Assembly: GCA_040221095.1 (NCBI GenBank)
Contig: JAVJVP010000015.1
Span: 124,001-188,000, forward strand
Direction: 5' to 3'
DNA length: 64,000 bases
Source of the DNA: UBA1479 sp040221095
GTDB taxonomy: Bacteria > Pseudomonadota > Alphaproteobacteria > Rhodospirillales > Casp-alpha2
The notes beneath the pieces are model-generated. The model saw only the letters and a list, made by a program, of their open reading frames with translations. It did not search any database and was not told where the DNA came from. This document shows positions 8,111 through 16,832 of the stretch, piece by piece (positions within the stretch are counted from its first letter, which is position 1; each line of letters starts with the position of its first letter). Position numbers and translations under genes: made by a program.

Positions 8111-8527
8111 ATGAAACATGCTTCCCTGATGGCCGCCGCGGTCGCCGGCATCGCGGCCTCGATGATGGTCGCCTCGGCCCCCGTTCAAGCCGATGCCGCC
8201 AAGGCGTTCAAGAGCAACCGCTGCGCTCAATGCCATACGGTGTCGGGCAAGCACACCATCGGCCCGTCCCTGAAGGGCATTATCGGCCGCAAGGCCGGCA
8301 CCGCAGAGGGCTTCAAGACGTCGCGCTATTCCGCGTCGTTGGTCGCCGCCGGCGAAAAGGGTCTGGTGTGGGACGCCAAGTCGCTCGACGCCTATCTCAC
8401 CAATCCCAAAAAGTTCCTGCAGGACTATCTGGACGATCCCAAGGCGACCAGCAAGATGGCCTATCCGGGCCTGAAGAAGGAAGATCAGCGCGCCCTGATC
8501 TTTGAATATCTCAGCAGCGTGAAGTGA
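8111..8527 (+). CDS. Periplasmic class I c-type cytochrome
   Basis: A 138-residue protein of the cytochrome c2/c550 type. A signal peptide ends near residue 28 (VQA-DA). The haem-binding motif CAQCH gives C38, C41 and axial H42, and the likely second ligand is M116 in KMAYPG. The fold-specific GPSLKGIIGRKAG and YLTNPKKFL segments are typical of small soluble cytochromes c that carry electrons between membrane complexes. The ATG at 8111 is chosen over far upstream in-frame starts because it begins the signal peptide and has GGAAGG upstream. The gene is divergent from the DUF2336 gene. Confidence 0.92.
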   Translation: MKHASLMAAAVAGIAASMMVASAPVQADAAKAFKSNRCAQCHTVSGKHTIGPSLKGIIGRKAGTAEGFKTSRYSASLVAAGEKGLVWDAKSLDAYLTNPKKFLQDYLDDPKATSKMAYPGLKKEDQRALIFEYLSSVK

Positions 8528-8533
8528 CCGGAA

Positions 8534-8560
8534 CGCCGCGGCCGCTCGCCGGCCGCGGCG
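8534..8560. repeat. GC-rich hairpin between convergent genes
   Basis: CGCCGCGGCC (8534-8543) and GGCCGCGGCG (8551-8560) form a perfect 10-bp stem with a seven-base loop, between the convergent cytochrome and TAXI receptor genes. It has no T-run, but it may act as a bidirectional transcription block. Confidence 0.5.
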
Positions 8561-8563
8561 CCG

Positions 8564-9538
8564 TCATTTGATCAATCCCGCCTCGCGGAAGTACCGCGCC
8601 GCCCCCGCATGCAGAGGGGCGGTCAGGGAATCGCGCACCATTTCCTCTTTCCGCAGGTTGGCGAGCGCCGGATGCATGTCGCGGAAGGCGTCGAAATTAT
8701 CGAACACGGCCTTCACGACCATGTAGACGACCTCGGGCTTGGTCTTGGTCGAACTGACCAGGGTGGCGCCGACGCCAAAGGTTTTGACATCCTTCGGGCT
8801 GCCCCGGTACATGCCCCCCGGAATGATCGCCCAGCGGTAGAAGGGGCTGGTCTTGACCAGAGCATCGACGCCCGGGCCGTCGATCGGCACCAGGACCGCG
8901 GGGCAATTGTTCGCCGTCTCCCGGGTGGCGGCGGACGGATGGCCGACCAGCGTGAAAAAGGCATCGATCTTGTTGTCGCACAACGCCTCGCCCTGCTGGT
9001 TGGCCTTGAATTCGGCGGCCAGCGCCAGGTCGCGGCGCTTCCATCCGAGCGCCTGCTCGATCACCTGCCAGGTCGCCAGCGTCCCCGACCCGGGATTGCC
9101 GATGTTCATGCGCCGGCCCTTGACGTCGTTGATGTGCCTGATCTTCGCATCCGCCCGCGCCATCAGGGTCACCGGCTCCGCATGCAGCGAAAACACGGAC
9201 CGCAGTTCCGGATAGGGGCCCCGCTTGTCGAACGGCGCCTCGCCGCGCACGGCGCCGTACTGTGTATCGGACTGGGCCAGGCCGAGATCGAGGTCGCCGG
9301 AGCGGATCGCATTGATGTTGAACACCGACCCGAAGGTGGATTCGACCGAGCAGCGCACGCCGTGGTCCTTGCGGTCCTTGTTGACCAGCCGGCAGATCGC
9401 CCCGCCGGCGGGGAAATAAACCCCCGTGACGCCGCCCGTGCCGATGGTAATGAATTCGGCCGCCCGCACGGCCCCCGACCCCAGCGTCGCCCAGGCGATG
9501 GACACCGCCACAATCAAAGCGCCCCGTCTAATCCGCAT
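8564..9538 (-). CDS. TAXI-family TRAP substrate receptor (third copy)
   Basis: A 324-residue periplasmic binding protein of the TAXI family. The signal peptide ends at about VRA-AE (residue 27). Family marks are the opening FITIGTGGVTGVYFPAGGAIC, the LGLAQSDTQY segment and the NPGSGTLAT loop. These receptors deliver substrate to a fused TRAP permease. The start at 9538 has AGGGAG at the right distance, which the ATG 11 codons upstream lacks. It lies downstream of the UspA gene in the same direction as the permease, so it is probably the last gene of that transport operon. The ligand is unknown. Confidence 0.88.
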   Translation of the reverse strand: MRIRRGALIVAVSIAWATLGSGAVRAAEFITIGTGGVTGVYFPAGGAICRLVNKDRKDHGVRCSVESTFGSVFNINAIRSGDLDLGLAQSDTQYGAVRGEAPFDKRGPYPELRSVFSLHAEPVTLMARADAKIRHINDVKGRRMNIGNPGSGTLATWQVIEQALGWKRRDLALAAEFKANQQGEALCDNKIDAFFTLVGHPSAATRETANNCPAVLVPIDGPGVDALVKTSPFYRWAIIPGGMYRGSPKDVKTFGVGATLVSSTKTKPEVVYMVVKAVFDNFDAFRDMHPALANLRKEEMVRDSLTAPLHAGAARYFREAGLIK

Positions 9539-9698
9539 TCGTCTGCTCCCTGATGGATGTCTGCCGGCCATGTGCCGCCCTAAAGAGAACCTTCCGGGCC
9601 CCTTGGGTGCGCGGATGATAGCCGTTCCGGCGGCGTTTGATGAGGCCCGATCTGCATGGGAAAGCGGCCCTGCGGCCGCCCCCGGCGCCTGCGGGCGG

Positions 9699-10121
9699 TC
9701 AGTGACGGACGATCAGGACCGACTGCTTGGCCTGATGGGCGACCTTGTCGGCATTGTGGCCGAGCATGTCGGCGTTGGTCCGCCGGTCGCAAACAATAAT
9801 CAGGTCGCAATCGGTCTCGTTGGCGCCGCGGAGGATTTCCTCATAGACACGGCCGTGACCGACGATGTGTTGTTTCTTGATCCCGCCCGGGATGTTGGTC
9901 TTGGTCCAGGCTCGCAGGCGGGTCGCCGCTTCCTCCATGGTCTTCTTTTCGTAGCCGTCGGGAAAGAAGTTGGCGACCAGGGACGACCCGAAGGTCGGGA
10001 TGATGACCATCACGTGGAGGGTCGCCCCGAATTTTTCGGCAAGTTCGACGGCGATCGGCGTGGACGCCGTCCAGGACGATTTGTCGTCGATGTCGATGGC
10101 AAGGAGGATGTCCTTATACAT
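9699..10121 (-). CDS. Universal stress protein A (UspA) family protein
   Basis: A 140-residue single UspA domain. It starts MYKDILLAIDID and ends in the usual buried strand SVLIVRH. The ATP-binding signature G-x2-G-x9-G(S/T) near the C-terminus is not evident: the matching segment reads DRRTNADMLGHNADKVAHQ. It may therefore belong to the non-ATP-binding class. The gene begins 16 bases after the TRAP permease stop, with GGGAGCG upstream. UspA proteins encoded with TRAP transporters are known to associate with or modulate the transporter, which fits this position. Confidence 0.88.
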   Translation of the reverse strand: MYKDILLAIDIDDKSSWTASTPIAVELAEKFGATLHVMVIIPTFGSSLVANFFPDGYEKKTMEEAATRLRAWTKTNIPGGIKKQHIVGHGRVYEEILRGANETDCDLIIVCDRRTNADMLGHNADKVAHQAKQSVLIVRH

Positions 10122-10137
10122 GTTCTTCGCTCCCCGA

Positions 10138-12729
10138 TCAGGCCGGCTGGGCCGATGTTTTGCGGATACGTGCCTTCTGCGCCAGAACCACCAGACACAG
10201 GACCAGCAAGGCGGGAAGATAGATCCAGTACTTGTTGATCTGGTCCGCCGGTTGCAGGACATGGGTGATTTCCTGATCCCAATCCAGGCCCGCCTTCTTG
10301 GCCTCGGAACCGAAGGCGACGTCGTCGACCAGGACCTTGCCGCCGTCCTCGCGGAGCGTGATGCCGGACGCCTTGATGCGCTCTGCCCCGCTGGCCGCCG
10401 GCCCCATGGGCAGGACAACCATCCATTCCCGGGGATTTCCGACCTCGTCCTTGCCGGCGATCATCAGGCGAATCTTTTCGCCCTCCGGCGTGCTTTCGAA
10501 GGCCGTCGCCATTTCCGCCGGCTTGTAGTCGATATAAGGCGCCGAAATCATGTCCATCCAGAACCCGGGCCGGAAGAACGAGAACGCCAGCAGCAGCAGC
10601 AGCACGGTCTCCCATGCCTTGCTTCTGGTCAGGAAGTAGCCCTGGGTCGCCGCCGCGAACAGTAGCATCGCCAGTGTCGCCGTGAGGAAGATGAACACGC
10701 CGTGCAAGACGTCCACGTTGATGAGCAGAAGATCGGTGTTGAAGATGAACAGGAACGGCAGCGCCGCCGTGCGCAGGGAATAGAAGAACGCGACGAAGCC
10801 GGTCTTGATCGGGTCGCCCCCGGATACCGCGGCGGCGGCGAACGACGCGAGGCCGACCGGCGGCGTCACATCGGCCATGATCCCGAAGTAGAACACGAAC
10901 AGATGAACTGCGATCAGCGGCACGATCAGGCCGTTCTGCTGTCCCAGAGTGACGATGACGGGAGCAAGCAGCGCCGACACCACGATGTAGTTGGCCGTGG
11001 TCGGCAGGCCCATGCCCAGGATCAGCGACAGGAAGGCGGTCAGGAACAGGATCGCCATCAAATTGCCGCCGGACAGCACCTCGACAACGTCGGCCAGGGC
11101 CGAGCCCACGCCGGTCTGGCTGACCACGCCGACGATGATCCCGGCGGTCGCCGTGGCGATGCCGATGCCGATCATGTTGCGCGCACCCGTGACCAGACCG
11201 TCGAGCAGTTCATTCCAGCCGCGTTTGATCTGGGCGATGAAATCCGTCTGCTTGCGGAAATAGGCGTAAATGGGGCGCTGGGTCAGCAGGATGAAGATCA
11301 TCAGCACCGAACCCCAGAACGCCGACAGGCCGGGCGACAGTTGTTCGACCATCAGACACCACACCAGGACGATGACCGGCAGCAGGAAATGCAGGCCCGA
11401 CTTGATGGTCGGCGCCGGTTCGGGAAGGCTGAGCACCGGCTGGTTCGGGTCATCCATCTTGAGGTCAGGGTATTGGGCGGCGAAGCGCACCAGCAGGACG
11501 TAGACGATCCCGATGCCCAGCGCCACGATGATCGAGGAATACCCCCCCAGGACCGGCTTCATCCAGCCGAGCCCGTAATAGACCGCCAGTGACAGGCCGG
11601 ACACCATGGCGATGCCGAAGGCCAGGCCGACCAGCCGTTGCACCCAGGGCTTGGGCTCGACCACGCGCGGCAGGCCTTCCATGCCCAGCTTCATGGCTTC
11701 CAGGTGCACAATATAGACCAGGGCGATGTAGCTGATCAGCGCCGGGACGAAGGCGTGCTTGACCACGTCGAAATAGGGAATGCCCACGTATTCGACCATC
11801 AGGAACGCAGCCGCCCCCATGACCGGCGGCATGATCTGGCCGTTGACGGAGGACGCGACCTCGACCGCACCGGCTTTTTCACTGGAAAAGCCGACCCGCT
11901 TCATCAGCGGGATGGTGAAGGTGCCCGTGGTCACCACGTTGGCGATGGAGGAGCCGGAAATCAGGCCCGTCATGGCCGAGGCGACGACGGCGGCCTTGGC
12001 CGGACCGCCCTTCATGTGACCCATCAGCGAGAACGCGACCTGGATGAAGTAGTTGCCCGCCCCCGCCTTGTCCAATAAGGCGCCGAACAGCACGAACAGA
12101 AACACGAAACTGGTGGAAACGCCGAGCGCGATGCCGAACACGCCCTCGGTGGTGATCCAGTGGTGGTTGACCACTTCGGCGAGGGAATTGCCCTTATGGG
12201 CGATGATCCCCGGCATGTAGGGACCGAAGAAGGTGTAGAGCAGGAACACGGAGGCGACGATGGCGAGCGCCGGCCCCAGGGCCCGTCGGGTGGCTTCGAG
12301 CAGAAGCAGCACCCCGATCACGGCGACCACGAAGTCCTGTTCAATCGGCGCACCGACCCGGTCGGCGATGTCGCGGTAGAACACGAACAGATAGGACGCG
12401 CTGGCGGCGCCCACGAAGGCGAACACGATGTCGAGAATGGGGATGTAATTGCGCGGCGAGCGGCTGAACGCCGGATAGGCCAGGAACGCGAGAAAGATCG
12501 CGAAGGCCAGATGGATCGAGCGGGCCTCGGTGTCGTTGAACACCCCAATATGCAACGCGAAAGGCAGCGGCGACGCGAACCAAAGCTGAAACAGGGACCA
12601 GGCCAAGGCCGTGAAGAACAGGACCGCGGTCCAGGTCTTGCCGGGATTGCGCCCGCCGGTGTCGGTCGACGCAACCAGGTCGGCCAATTCGTCGGCACTG
12701 GCGCCGGTATTGTTCGTCTGCTCGCTCAT
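10138..12729 (-). CDS. Fused TRAP transporter permease (DctQ-DctM fusion, TAXI type)
   Basis: An 863-residue integral membrane protein with a four-helix DctQ-like region (about residues 30-170) joined to a twelve-helix DctM-like region. Diagnostic segments include GMGLPTTANYIVVSALLAPV and FGIMADVTPPVGLASFAAAA. The last 180 residues hold further hydrophobic segments and a soluble stretch, likely the DUF3394 extension seen in this group. It uses an ion gradient to import the substrate handed over by a TAXI receptor. The gene follows the second TAXI receptor and precedes uspA by 16 bases. Only this one permease serves the three nearby receptors. Confidence 0.93.
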   Translation of the reverse strand: MSEQTNNTGASADELADLVASTDTGGRNPGKTWTAVLFFTALAWSLFQLWFASPLPFALHIGVFNDTEARSIHLAFAIFLAFLAYPAFSRSPRNYIPILDIVFAFVGAASASYLFVFYRDIADRVGAPIEQDFVVAVIGVLLLLEATRRALGPALAIVASVFLLYTFFGPYMPGIIAHKGNSLAEVVNHHWITTEGVFGIALGVSTSFVFLFVLFGALLDKAGAGNYFIQVAFSLMGHMKGGPAKAAVVASAMTGLISGSSIANVVTTGTFTIPLMKRVGFSSEKAGAVEVASSVNGQIMPPVMGAAAFLMVEYVGIPYFDVVKHAFVPALISYIALVYIVHLEAMKLGMEGLPRVVEPKPWVQRLVGLAFGIAMVSGLSLAVYYGLGWMKPVLGGYSSIIVALGIGIVYVLLVRFAAQYPDLKMDDPNQPVLSLPEPAPTIKSGLHFLLPVIVLVWCLMVEQLSPGLSAFWGSVLMIFILLTQRPIYAYFRKQTDFIAQIKRGWNELLDGLVTGARNMIGIGIATATAGIIVGVVSQTGVGSALADVVEVLSGGNLMAILFLTAFLSLILGMGLPTTANYIVVSALLAPVIVTLGQQNGLIVPLIAVHLFVFYFGIMADVTPPVGLASFAAAAVSGGDPIKTGFVAFFYSLRTAALPFLFIFNTDLLLINVDVLHGVFIFLTATLAMLLFAAATQGYFLTRSKAWETVLLLLLAFSFFRPGFWMDMISAPYIDYKPAEMATAFESTPEGEKIRLMIAGKDEVGNPREWMVVLPMGPAASGAERIKASGITLREDGGKVLVDDVAFGSEAKKAGLDWDQEITHVLQPADQINKYWIYLPALLVLCLVVLAQKARIRKTSAQPA

Positions 12730-12835
12730 TGTCGTCTCGCTTTTTCTTCAGGCCCCCAAAGGCGTCACCGCGTAAGCGGTCGACATGCCGTCCAGTGCCG
12801 GTCTCTCCCCTTCCCGGCGATCGGCGGACGAAGGA

Positions 12836-12863
12836 CTTCCCCGCCGGTTGCCCGGCGGGGAAG
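12836..12863 (-). repeat. Intercistronic hairpin between TAXI receptor and permease
   Basis: A perfect 12-bp stem (CTTCCCCGCCGG / CCGGCGGGGAAG) with a four-base loop lies 10 bases after the TAXI receptor stop codon and about 107 bases before the permease start. Without a T-run it is more likely an RNA-stabilising or attenuating hairpin that gives more receptor than permease, as known for binding-protein operons. Confidence 0.6.
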
Positions 12864-12873
12864 CATTCGCTGA

Positions 12874-13851
12874 TTACTTCAACCAGCCTTTTTCCTTGTA
12901 GTACTTGGCTGCGCCGTCATGCAGCGGCGCCGAATTGCCGGCCGCCATCATGTCCGTTTCCTTCAGATGTTCGAAGGCCGGGTGCAGCTTCTTGAAACGT
13001 CCGAAGTTGTCGAACACCGCCTTGACGACCTGATAGACGACGTCGTTCGGCACCTTGGCCGAGGACACGAAGGTCGCCTTCACGCCGAAGGTCTTGGTGT
13101 CCTTCGCGTTCCCCTTGTACATGCCGCCCGGAACGGTGGCGTGGGCGTAATAGGGGTTTTCACTGACCAGCTTGTCGATGGCCGGACCGACCACGGGGAT
13201 CAGCAGGGCGTCGGTGGTCGTCGTCGCTTCCTGGATCGAGCCGTTCGGGTGGCCCGCCGTGAACACGATGGCATCGACCTTGTTGTCGCCGAGCGCCGCC
13301 GCCTGTTCCGAGGACTTCAGCTCGGATGCCAAGGAGAACGCGGACTCGTCCCAGCCCAACGCCTCAAGCACGACACCCATGGTTGCGCGCTGACCGGAAC
13401 CGGGGTTGCCGACGTTGACGCGCTTGCCCTTCAGGTCGTCGAACTTGGTCACGCCGGAATCCTTGCGCGCGACCACGGTGAAGGGCTCGCCGTGCACCGA
13501 GAACACCGACCGCAGGTCCTTGAACGCGCCATCGTCCTTGAACTTCGACGTGCCGTTATAGGCATGGTACTGCCAGTCCGACTGGGCCACGCCCATGTCC
13601 TGGTTGCCCGCCTTGATGGCGTTGATGTTGGCGATGGAACCGCCGGTCGACGGCGCCGTGCACTTGATGCCGTGCTTGGCCGTGTTGCGGTTGACCAGCT
13701 TGCAGATCGACTGTCCGACGACGAAGTAGACGCCCGTCTGTCCGCCGGTGCCGATGGTGATGAACTTCTCGTCCGCCGCCTGGGCGCCGCCGAAGGTCGC
13801 CGCCATCGCGGCGACGGCGACGGTCGCGGCCAGAGTTTTTCTCAGGAACAT
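12874..13851 (-). CDS. TAXI-family TRAP substrate receptor (second copy, with permease)
   Basis: A 325-residue periplasmic receptor. The signal peptide ends at AQA (about residue 23). The mature protein opens with ITIGTGGQTGVYFVVG and contains MGVAQSDWQYHAYNG and NPGSGQRATMG, all typical of the TAXI family. The message shows AAGGAGG seven bases before the ATG at 13851; an ATG two codons earlier is too close to that site. The gene directly precedes the fused permease, so it is probably the main receptor for it. It is clearly similar to the receptor at 8564-9538 and less so to the one at 14332-15336. Confidence 0.92.
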   Translation of the reverse strand: MFLRKTLAATVAVAAMAATFGGAQAADEKFITIGTGGQTGVYFVVGQSICKLVNRNTAKHGIKCTAPSTGGSIANINAIKAGNQDMGVAQSDWQYHAYNGTSKFKDDGAFKDLRSVFSVHGEPFTVVARKDSGVTKFDDLKGKRVNVGNPGSGQRATMGVVLEALGWDESAFSLASELKSSEQAAALGDNKVDAIVFTAGHPNGSIQEATTTTDALLIPVVGPAIDKLVSENPYYAHATVPGGMYKGNAKDTKTFGVKATFVSSAKVPNDVVYQVVKAVFDNFGRFKKLHPAFEHLKETDMMAAGNSAPLHDGAAKYYKEKGWLK

Positions 13852-14331
13852 CTCCATTCCTCCTTGGATTTTTTCAGGTTGGATAATGATGAAACGCCGA
13901 GACGCGGCAGGTGCCACGCCCTCCGGCTGGGGGGAGTCCCAGGATCCGCAGCCAGCCCTGTGTGGATTGGCAACGGTTGTCCGGGTGATCCGCCGGGGAA
14001 ACGCCCGGCGTATCGGGCACGCAAGAACCCGGGGCAATCGCCCCCGGGACCTGCCTGCGGGCCCGAATTTTGTTGAATGCGTCGGAAAATTCACGCCATG
14101 CCGTGCCGGCGGATGGCTTGGTATACCAGGGTTTCGGGCGGATTGCCGGTGCCGGTGCGCAAATCCTCACCGCAGGCGTCCTTTTCAGACTCCCCCCTGA
14201 CAATGCCATGTGATTCCCTGAACTATGTCGTTACGGAAAGTGTAACACATCGCCGGGAAAGGCCAACGGCGAAGATTAACTGCGCTTTTCAATGTCCGGA
14301 ATTGTTTCGGATAAAGACGCGATTCCGGGAC
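13852..14331. other. Intergenic region upstream of the TAXI-permease operon
   Basis: A gap of 480 bases on the promoter side of the TAXI-permease operon, downstream of the first TAXI gene. It contains a candidate promoter (14239-14266) and a 7-bp GC hairpin near 14028-14048 (CCCGGGG / CCCCGGG). No coding region is supported. If the promoter is real, the operon has a leader of about 380 bases. Confidence 0.4.
14239..14266 (-). promoter_or_regulatory. Candidate sigma70-type promoter for the TAXI-permease operon
   Basis: On the minus strand, TTGGCC (14261-14266) is followed by a 16-base spacer and TACACT (14239-14244). The match to consensus is fair, and the position upstream of the receptor-permease operon is suitable. 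Nothing else in the sequence confirms it. Confidence 0.3.
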
Positions 14332-15336
14332 TCAACGCAGGCGCCCGACCTCGCGCAGGTACTGCGCGGCGCCCGGATGACGGGGCGCGGTGATGCCCGA
14401 ACGGGCCATTTCCAGGGGGTGCAGGCGAAAGAACGCCAGGTGCTTGGTCTGGATCATATGCAGGTTCTCGAACACCGCCTTGGTCAGGTAATAGGCCGTC
14501 GCGGAATCCAGGTTGTCGGATGCCATGACCGTCGCCGCCAGGCCGACCGTCGGCACATCGTCCAGCATTTCCCCGTAAGCGTCCCCGGGAATCAGCGCCC
14601 GAACGTAATAGGGGGTCGATGCGATCAGCCGGTCCACGGCCGCGTCTGGCAGGCCGATGAAACTGACGTCGCACAGCTTGATCAGCTTGTTCACGTTGCC
14701 GTTGGGATGCCCGGCGAGGAACGTGGTGGCATCGACCTTGCGTCCGCAGATGGCGCCGTACTGATCCTTGATGTCCAGGGTCGCAACCAGGGGAAAGCTG
14801 GAAAGCGGCAGGCCCATGGCCTCGAACAAAAGCCGCATGGTCGCGTTGGTGCCCGACGTGACCTTGCCGATATCGATGCGCTGCCCCACAAGGTCATTCA
14901 GCGTCATGATCCCGCTGTCTTTTTTGGTCACGATGGCCAATGCTTCGGGATGGGCGGAAAACAACCCATAGATGCCCCTGACCGCGCCGATATTGGCGAA
15001 GGTGCCCGTGCCCTTGACCGCATGGTACTGGACGTCGGACTGGACGATGGCCAGATCGAAGGTGCCCTTCTTGATGCCGATCAGATTGTCGATGGAGCCT
15101 TTGGTCGTCACGGCCTCGCATTGCGTGCCGCGCATTTCCAGGCGGATGACATAGCAGATCGCCTTGCCGAGCTGGATATAGACGCCGCCGTTGCTGCCGG
15201 TACCGATGGTGAGCGATTTCGCCTGAACCGGGGAGTAAAGCCCCATCGACACAAGGATGGCGAACACGGCCATCCACACGGCTAATGTCGGTGAACCCTT
15301 GAACCGAATTCCGCCCAATCCGCCATGAATGAACAT
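14332..15336 (-). CDS. TAXI-family TRAP substrate receptor (first copy)
   Basis: A 334-residue periplasmic receptor whose signal peptide or anchor spans about residues 17-39 (VQA-KS). TAXI features are LTIGTGSNGGVYIQLGKAIC, LAIVQSDVQYHAV and the TSGTNATMR loop. It diverges from the other two receptors of the cluster: NPGSG is replaced by KVTSG, and the C-terminal half differs. It therefore probably binds another ligand or has another role. A good site AAGAGGGG precedes the ATG. It lies 44 bases after the aminotransferase and may be co-transcribed with it rather than with the permease. Confidence 0.88.
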   Translation of the reverse strand: MFIHGGLGGIRFKGSPTLAVWMAVFAILVSMGLYSPVQAKSLTIGTGSNGGVYIQLGKAICYVIRLEMRGTQCEAVTTKGSIDNLIGIKKGTFDLAIVQSDVQYHAVKGTGTFANIGAVRGIYGLFSAHPEALAIVTKKDSGIMTLNDLVGQRIDIGKVTSGTNATMRLLFEAMGLPLSSFPLVATLDIKDQYGAICGRKVDATTFLAGHPNGNVNKLIKLCDVSFIGLPDAAVDRLIASTPYYVRALIPGDAYGEMLDDVPTVGLAATVMASDNLDSATAYYLTKAVFENLHMIQTKHLAFFRLHPLEMARSGITAPRHPGAAQYLREVGRLR

Positions 15337-15380
15337 ACTTCAATTACCCCTCTTTCAAATAACCCGGCTCACCCCCCGGA

Positions 15381-16718
15381 TTACATGATCCCCGTCTCCT
15401 TCAACGTTGCGTCGATGGCGTCACCCAACAGCCCGACCAGATCCCGGACCTGGGCCTCGTCGATTATGAAGGGCGGGGCCAGCAGGATATGATCGCCGCG
15501 GACCCCGTCCGCTGTGCCGCCGGCGGGATAGCAGATCAGCCCACGCTCGAAAGCGGCCCTCTTCACCCGCGCGTGAATCTTCAAGGTCGGGTCGAGGGTT
15601 TCCTTGGTCGCCCGGTCGGCGACCAACTCGATCCCCTGAAACAAGCCCCGCCCGCGAATGTCGCCGACATGCGGGTGGTTGCCCAGGCGGTCGTGCAGCC
15701 GGTCGACCAGGACAGCTCCCATGCGCGTTACGTTGTCCAGCAGGCCCGCGTCCCGCACCTTGCGTTGAACCGCGAGCGCCGCGGCACAAGCCATGGGGTG
15801 GCCCATGTAGGTATGGCCGTGCTGGAAGGCGCCCGAGCCGTCCTTGAAGGCGCGGTAGACGTCGCCGGACACCAGGGTCGCACCGATCGGCTGATAACCC
15901 GCCCCCAGGCCCTTGGCGATGCAGATGATGTCCGGCGCCACGCCGTCCTGTTCGCAGGCGAACAGGGTGCCCGTGCGGCCCATGCCGCACATCACCTCGT
16001 CCAAAATCATCAGCACGCCGTACTTGTCGCAGATTTCGCGGATACGTTTGAAGTATCCGGGCACGGGGGCAAGCACGCCGGCCGTCGCCCCGCCCACGGT
16101 CTCGGCGATGAAGGCGGCCACGTTGCGGGGACCCAGGCTGAGGATTTCCGCTTCCAACTCATCGGCGATGCGCCGCCCGTACTCTTCCTCGCTCTCGCCG
16201 CCCCGCATCTCGCGGTAGGGATAACAGGGCGCGATGTGCGACACGGGCATCAGCATTTCCTTGTAGGGCTCGCGCCGCCACAGGTTGCCGCCGACTGAAA
16301 GTGCGCCCAGGGTATTGCCGTGATAGCTCTGCCGCCGTGCAATGAATTTCGTGCGCTCGGGCTGTCCCGTTTCCAGGAAATACTGGCGCGCCATCTTAAG
16401 CGCCGCCTCCACCGCCTCCGACCCGCCGGACAGGAAATAGACCATGGAAATGCCGTCCGGGGCCGCGCCCACCAGAAGTTCGGCAAGGTCCTCCGCCGGT
16501 TGGGTGGTGAAGAAGCCCGTATGGGCGAAGGCGACCTTGTCGACCTGATCCTTGATCGCCCGGATGACGTCGGCGTCGCTGTGGCCCAGGCAGGACACGG
16601 CGGCCCCGCCGGAGGCGTCCAGATAGCGTTTTCCGGCGGCGTCGATCAGGTAGATGCCGTCACCCTTCACGGCGACCGGCATGTCGGATTTAAGCTCGCG
16701 ATAGAAAACGTTGGTCAT
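15381..16718 (-). CDS. Class III pyridoxal-phosphate aminotransferase
   Basis: A 445-residue enzyme of the omega-aminotransferase group. It would move an amino group between an amine or amino acid and a keto acid. Visible residues are the phosphate-binding SGGSEA (97-102), the YHG stacking motif (132-134), D240 in ILDEVMCGMGRTG, which pairs with the pyridine nitrogen, and K269 in IAKGLGAGYQP, which forms the Schiff base. The ATG at 16718 is chosen because the alignable start MTNVFYREL begins there. The gene is divergent from apt and followed by a TAXI receptor. Substrate is not predictable from the sequence alone. Confidence 0.9.
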   Translation of the reverse strand: MTNVFYRELKSDMPVAVKGDGIYLIDAAGKRYLDASGGAAVSCLGHSDADVIRAIKDQVDKVAFAHTGFFTTQPAEDLAELLVGAAPDGISMVYFLSGGSEAVEAALKMARQYFLETGQPERTKFIARRQSYHGNTLGALSVGGNLWRREPYKEMLMPVSHIAPCYPYREMRGGESEEEYGRRIADELEAEILSLGPRNVAAFIAETVGGATAGVLAPVPGYFKRIREICDKYGVLMILDEVMCGMGRTGTLFACEQDGVAPDIICIAKGLGAGYQPIGATLVSGDVYRAFKDGSGAFQHGHTYMGHPMACAAALAVQRKVRDAGLLDNVTRMGAVLVDRLHDRLGNHPHVGDIRGRGLFQGIELVADRATKETLDPTLKIHARVKRAAFERGLICYPAGGTADGVRGDHILLAPPFIIDEAQVRDLVGLLGDAIDATLKETGIM

Positions 16719-16832
16719 CGGACATTCCGCTACGCAACCTACCCAACCATAGGACGCGATTGCATGGCCGCGCGTCAATCCAATAGGATGCGCCGACCAT
16801 TCACACAAATTGATTTTTCCCAGGGGGGACAC

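Noticed and set aside
14028..14048. Hairpin CCCGGGG/CCCCGGG as a terminator.
   Set aside because: It has a short stem, no T-run and does not follow a gene end.
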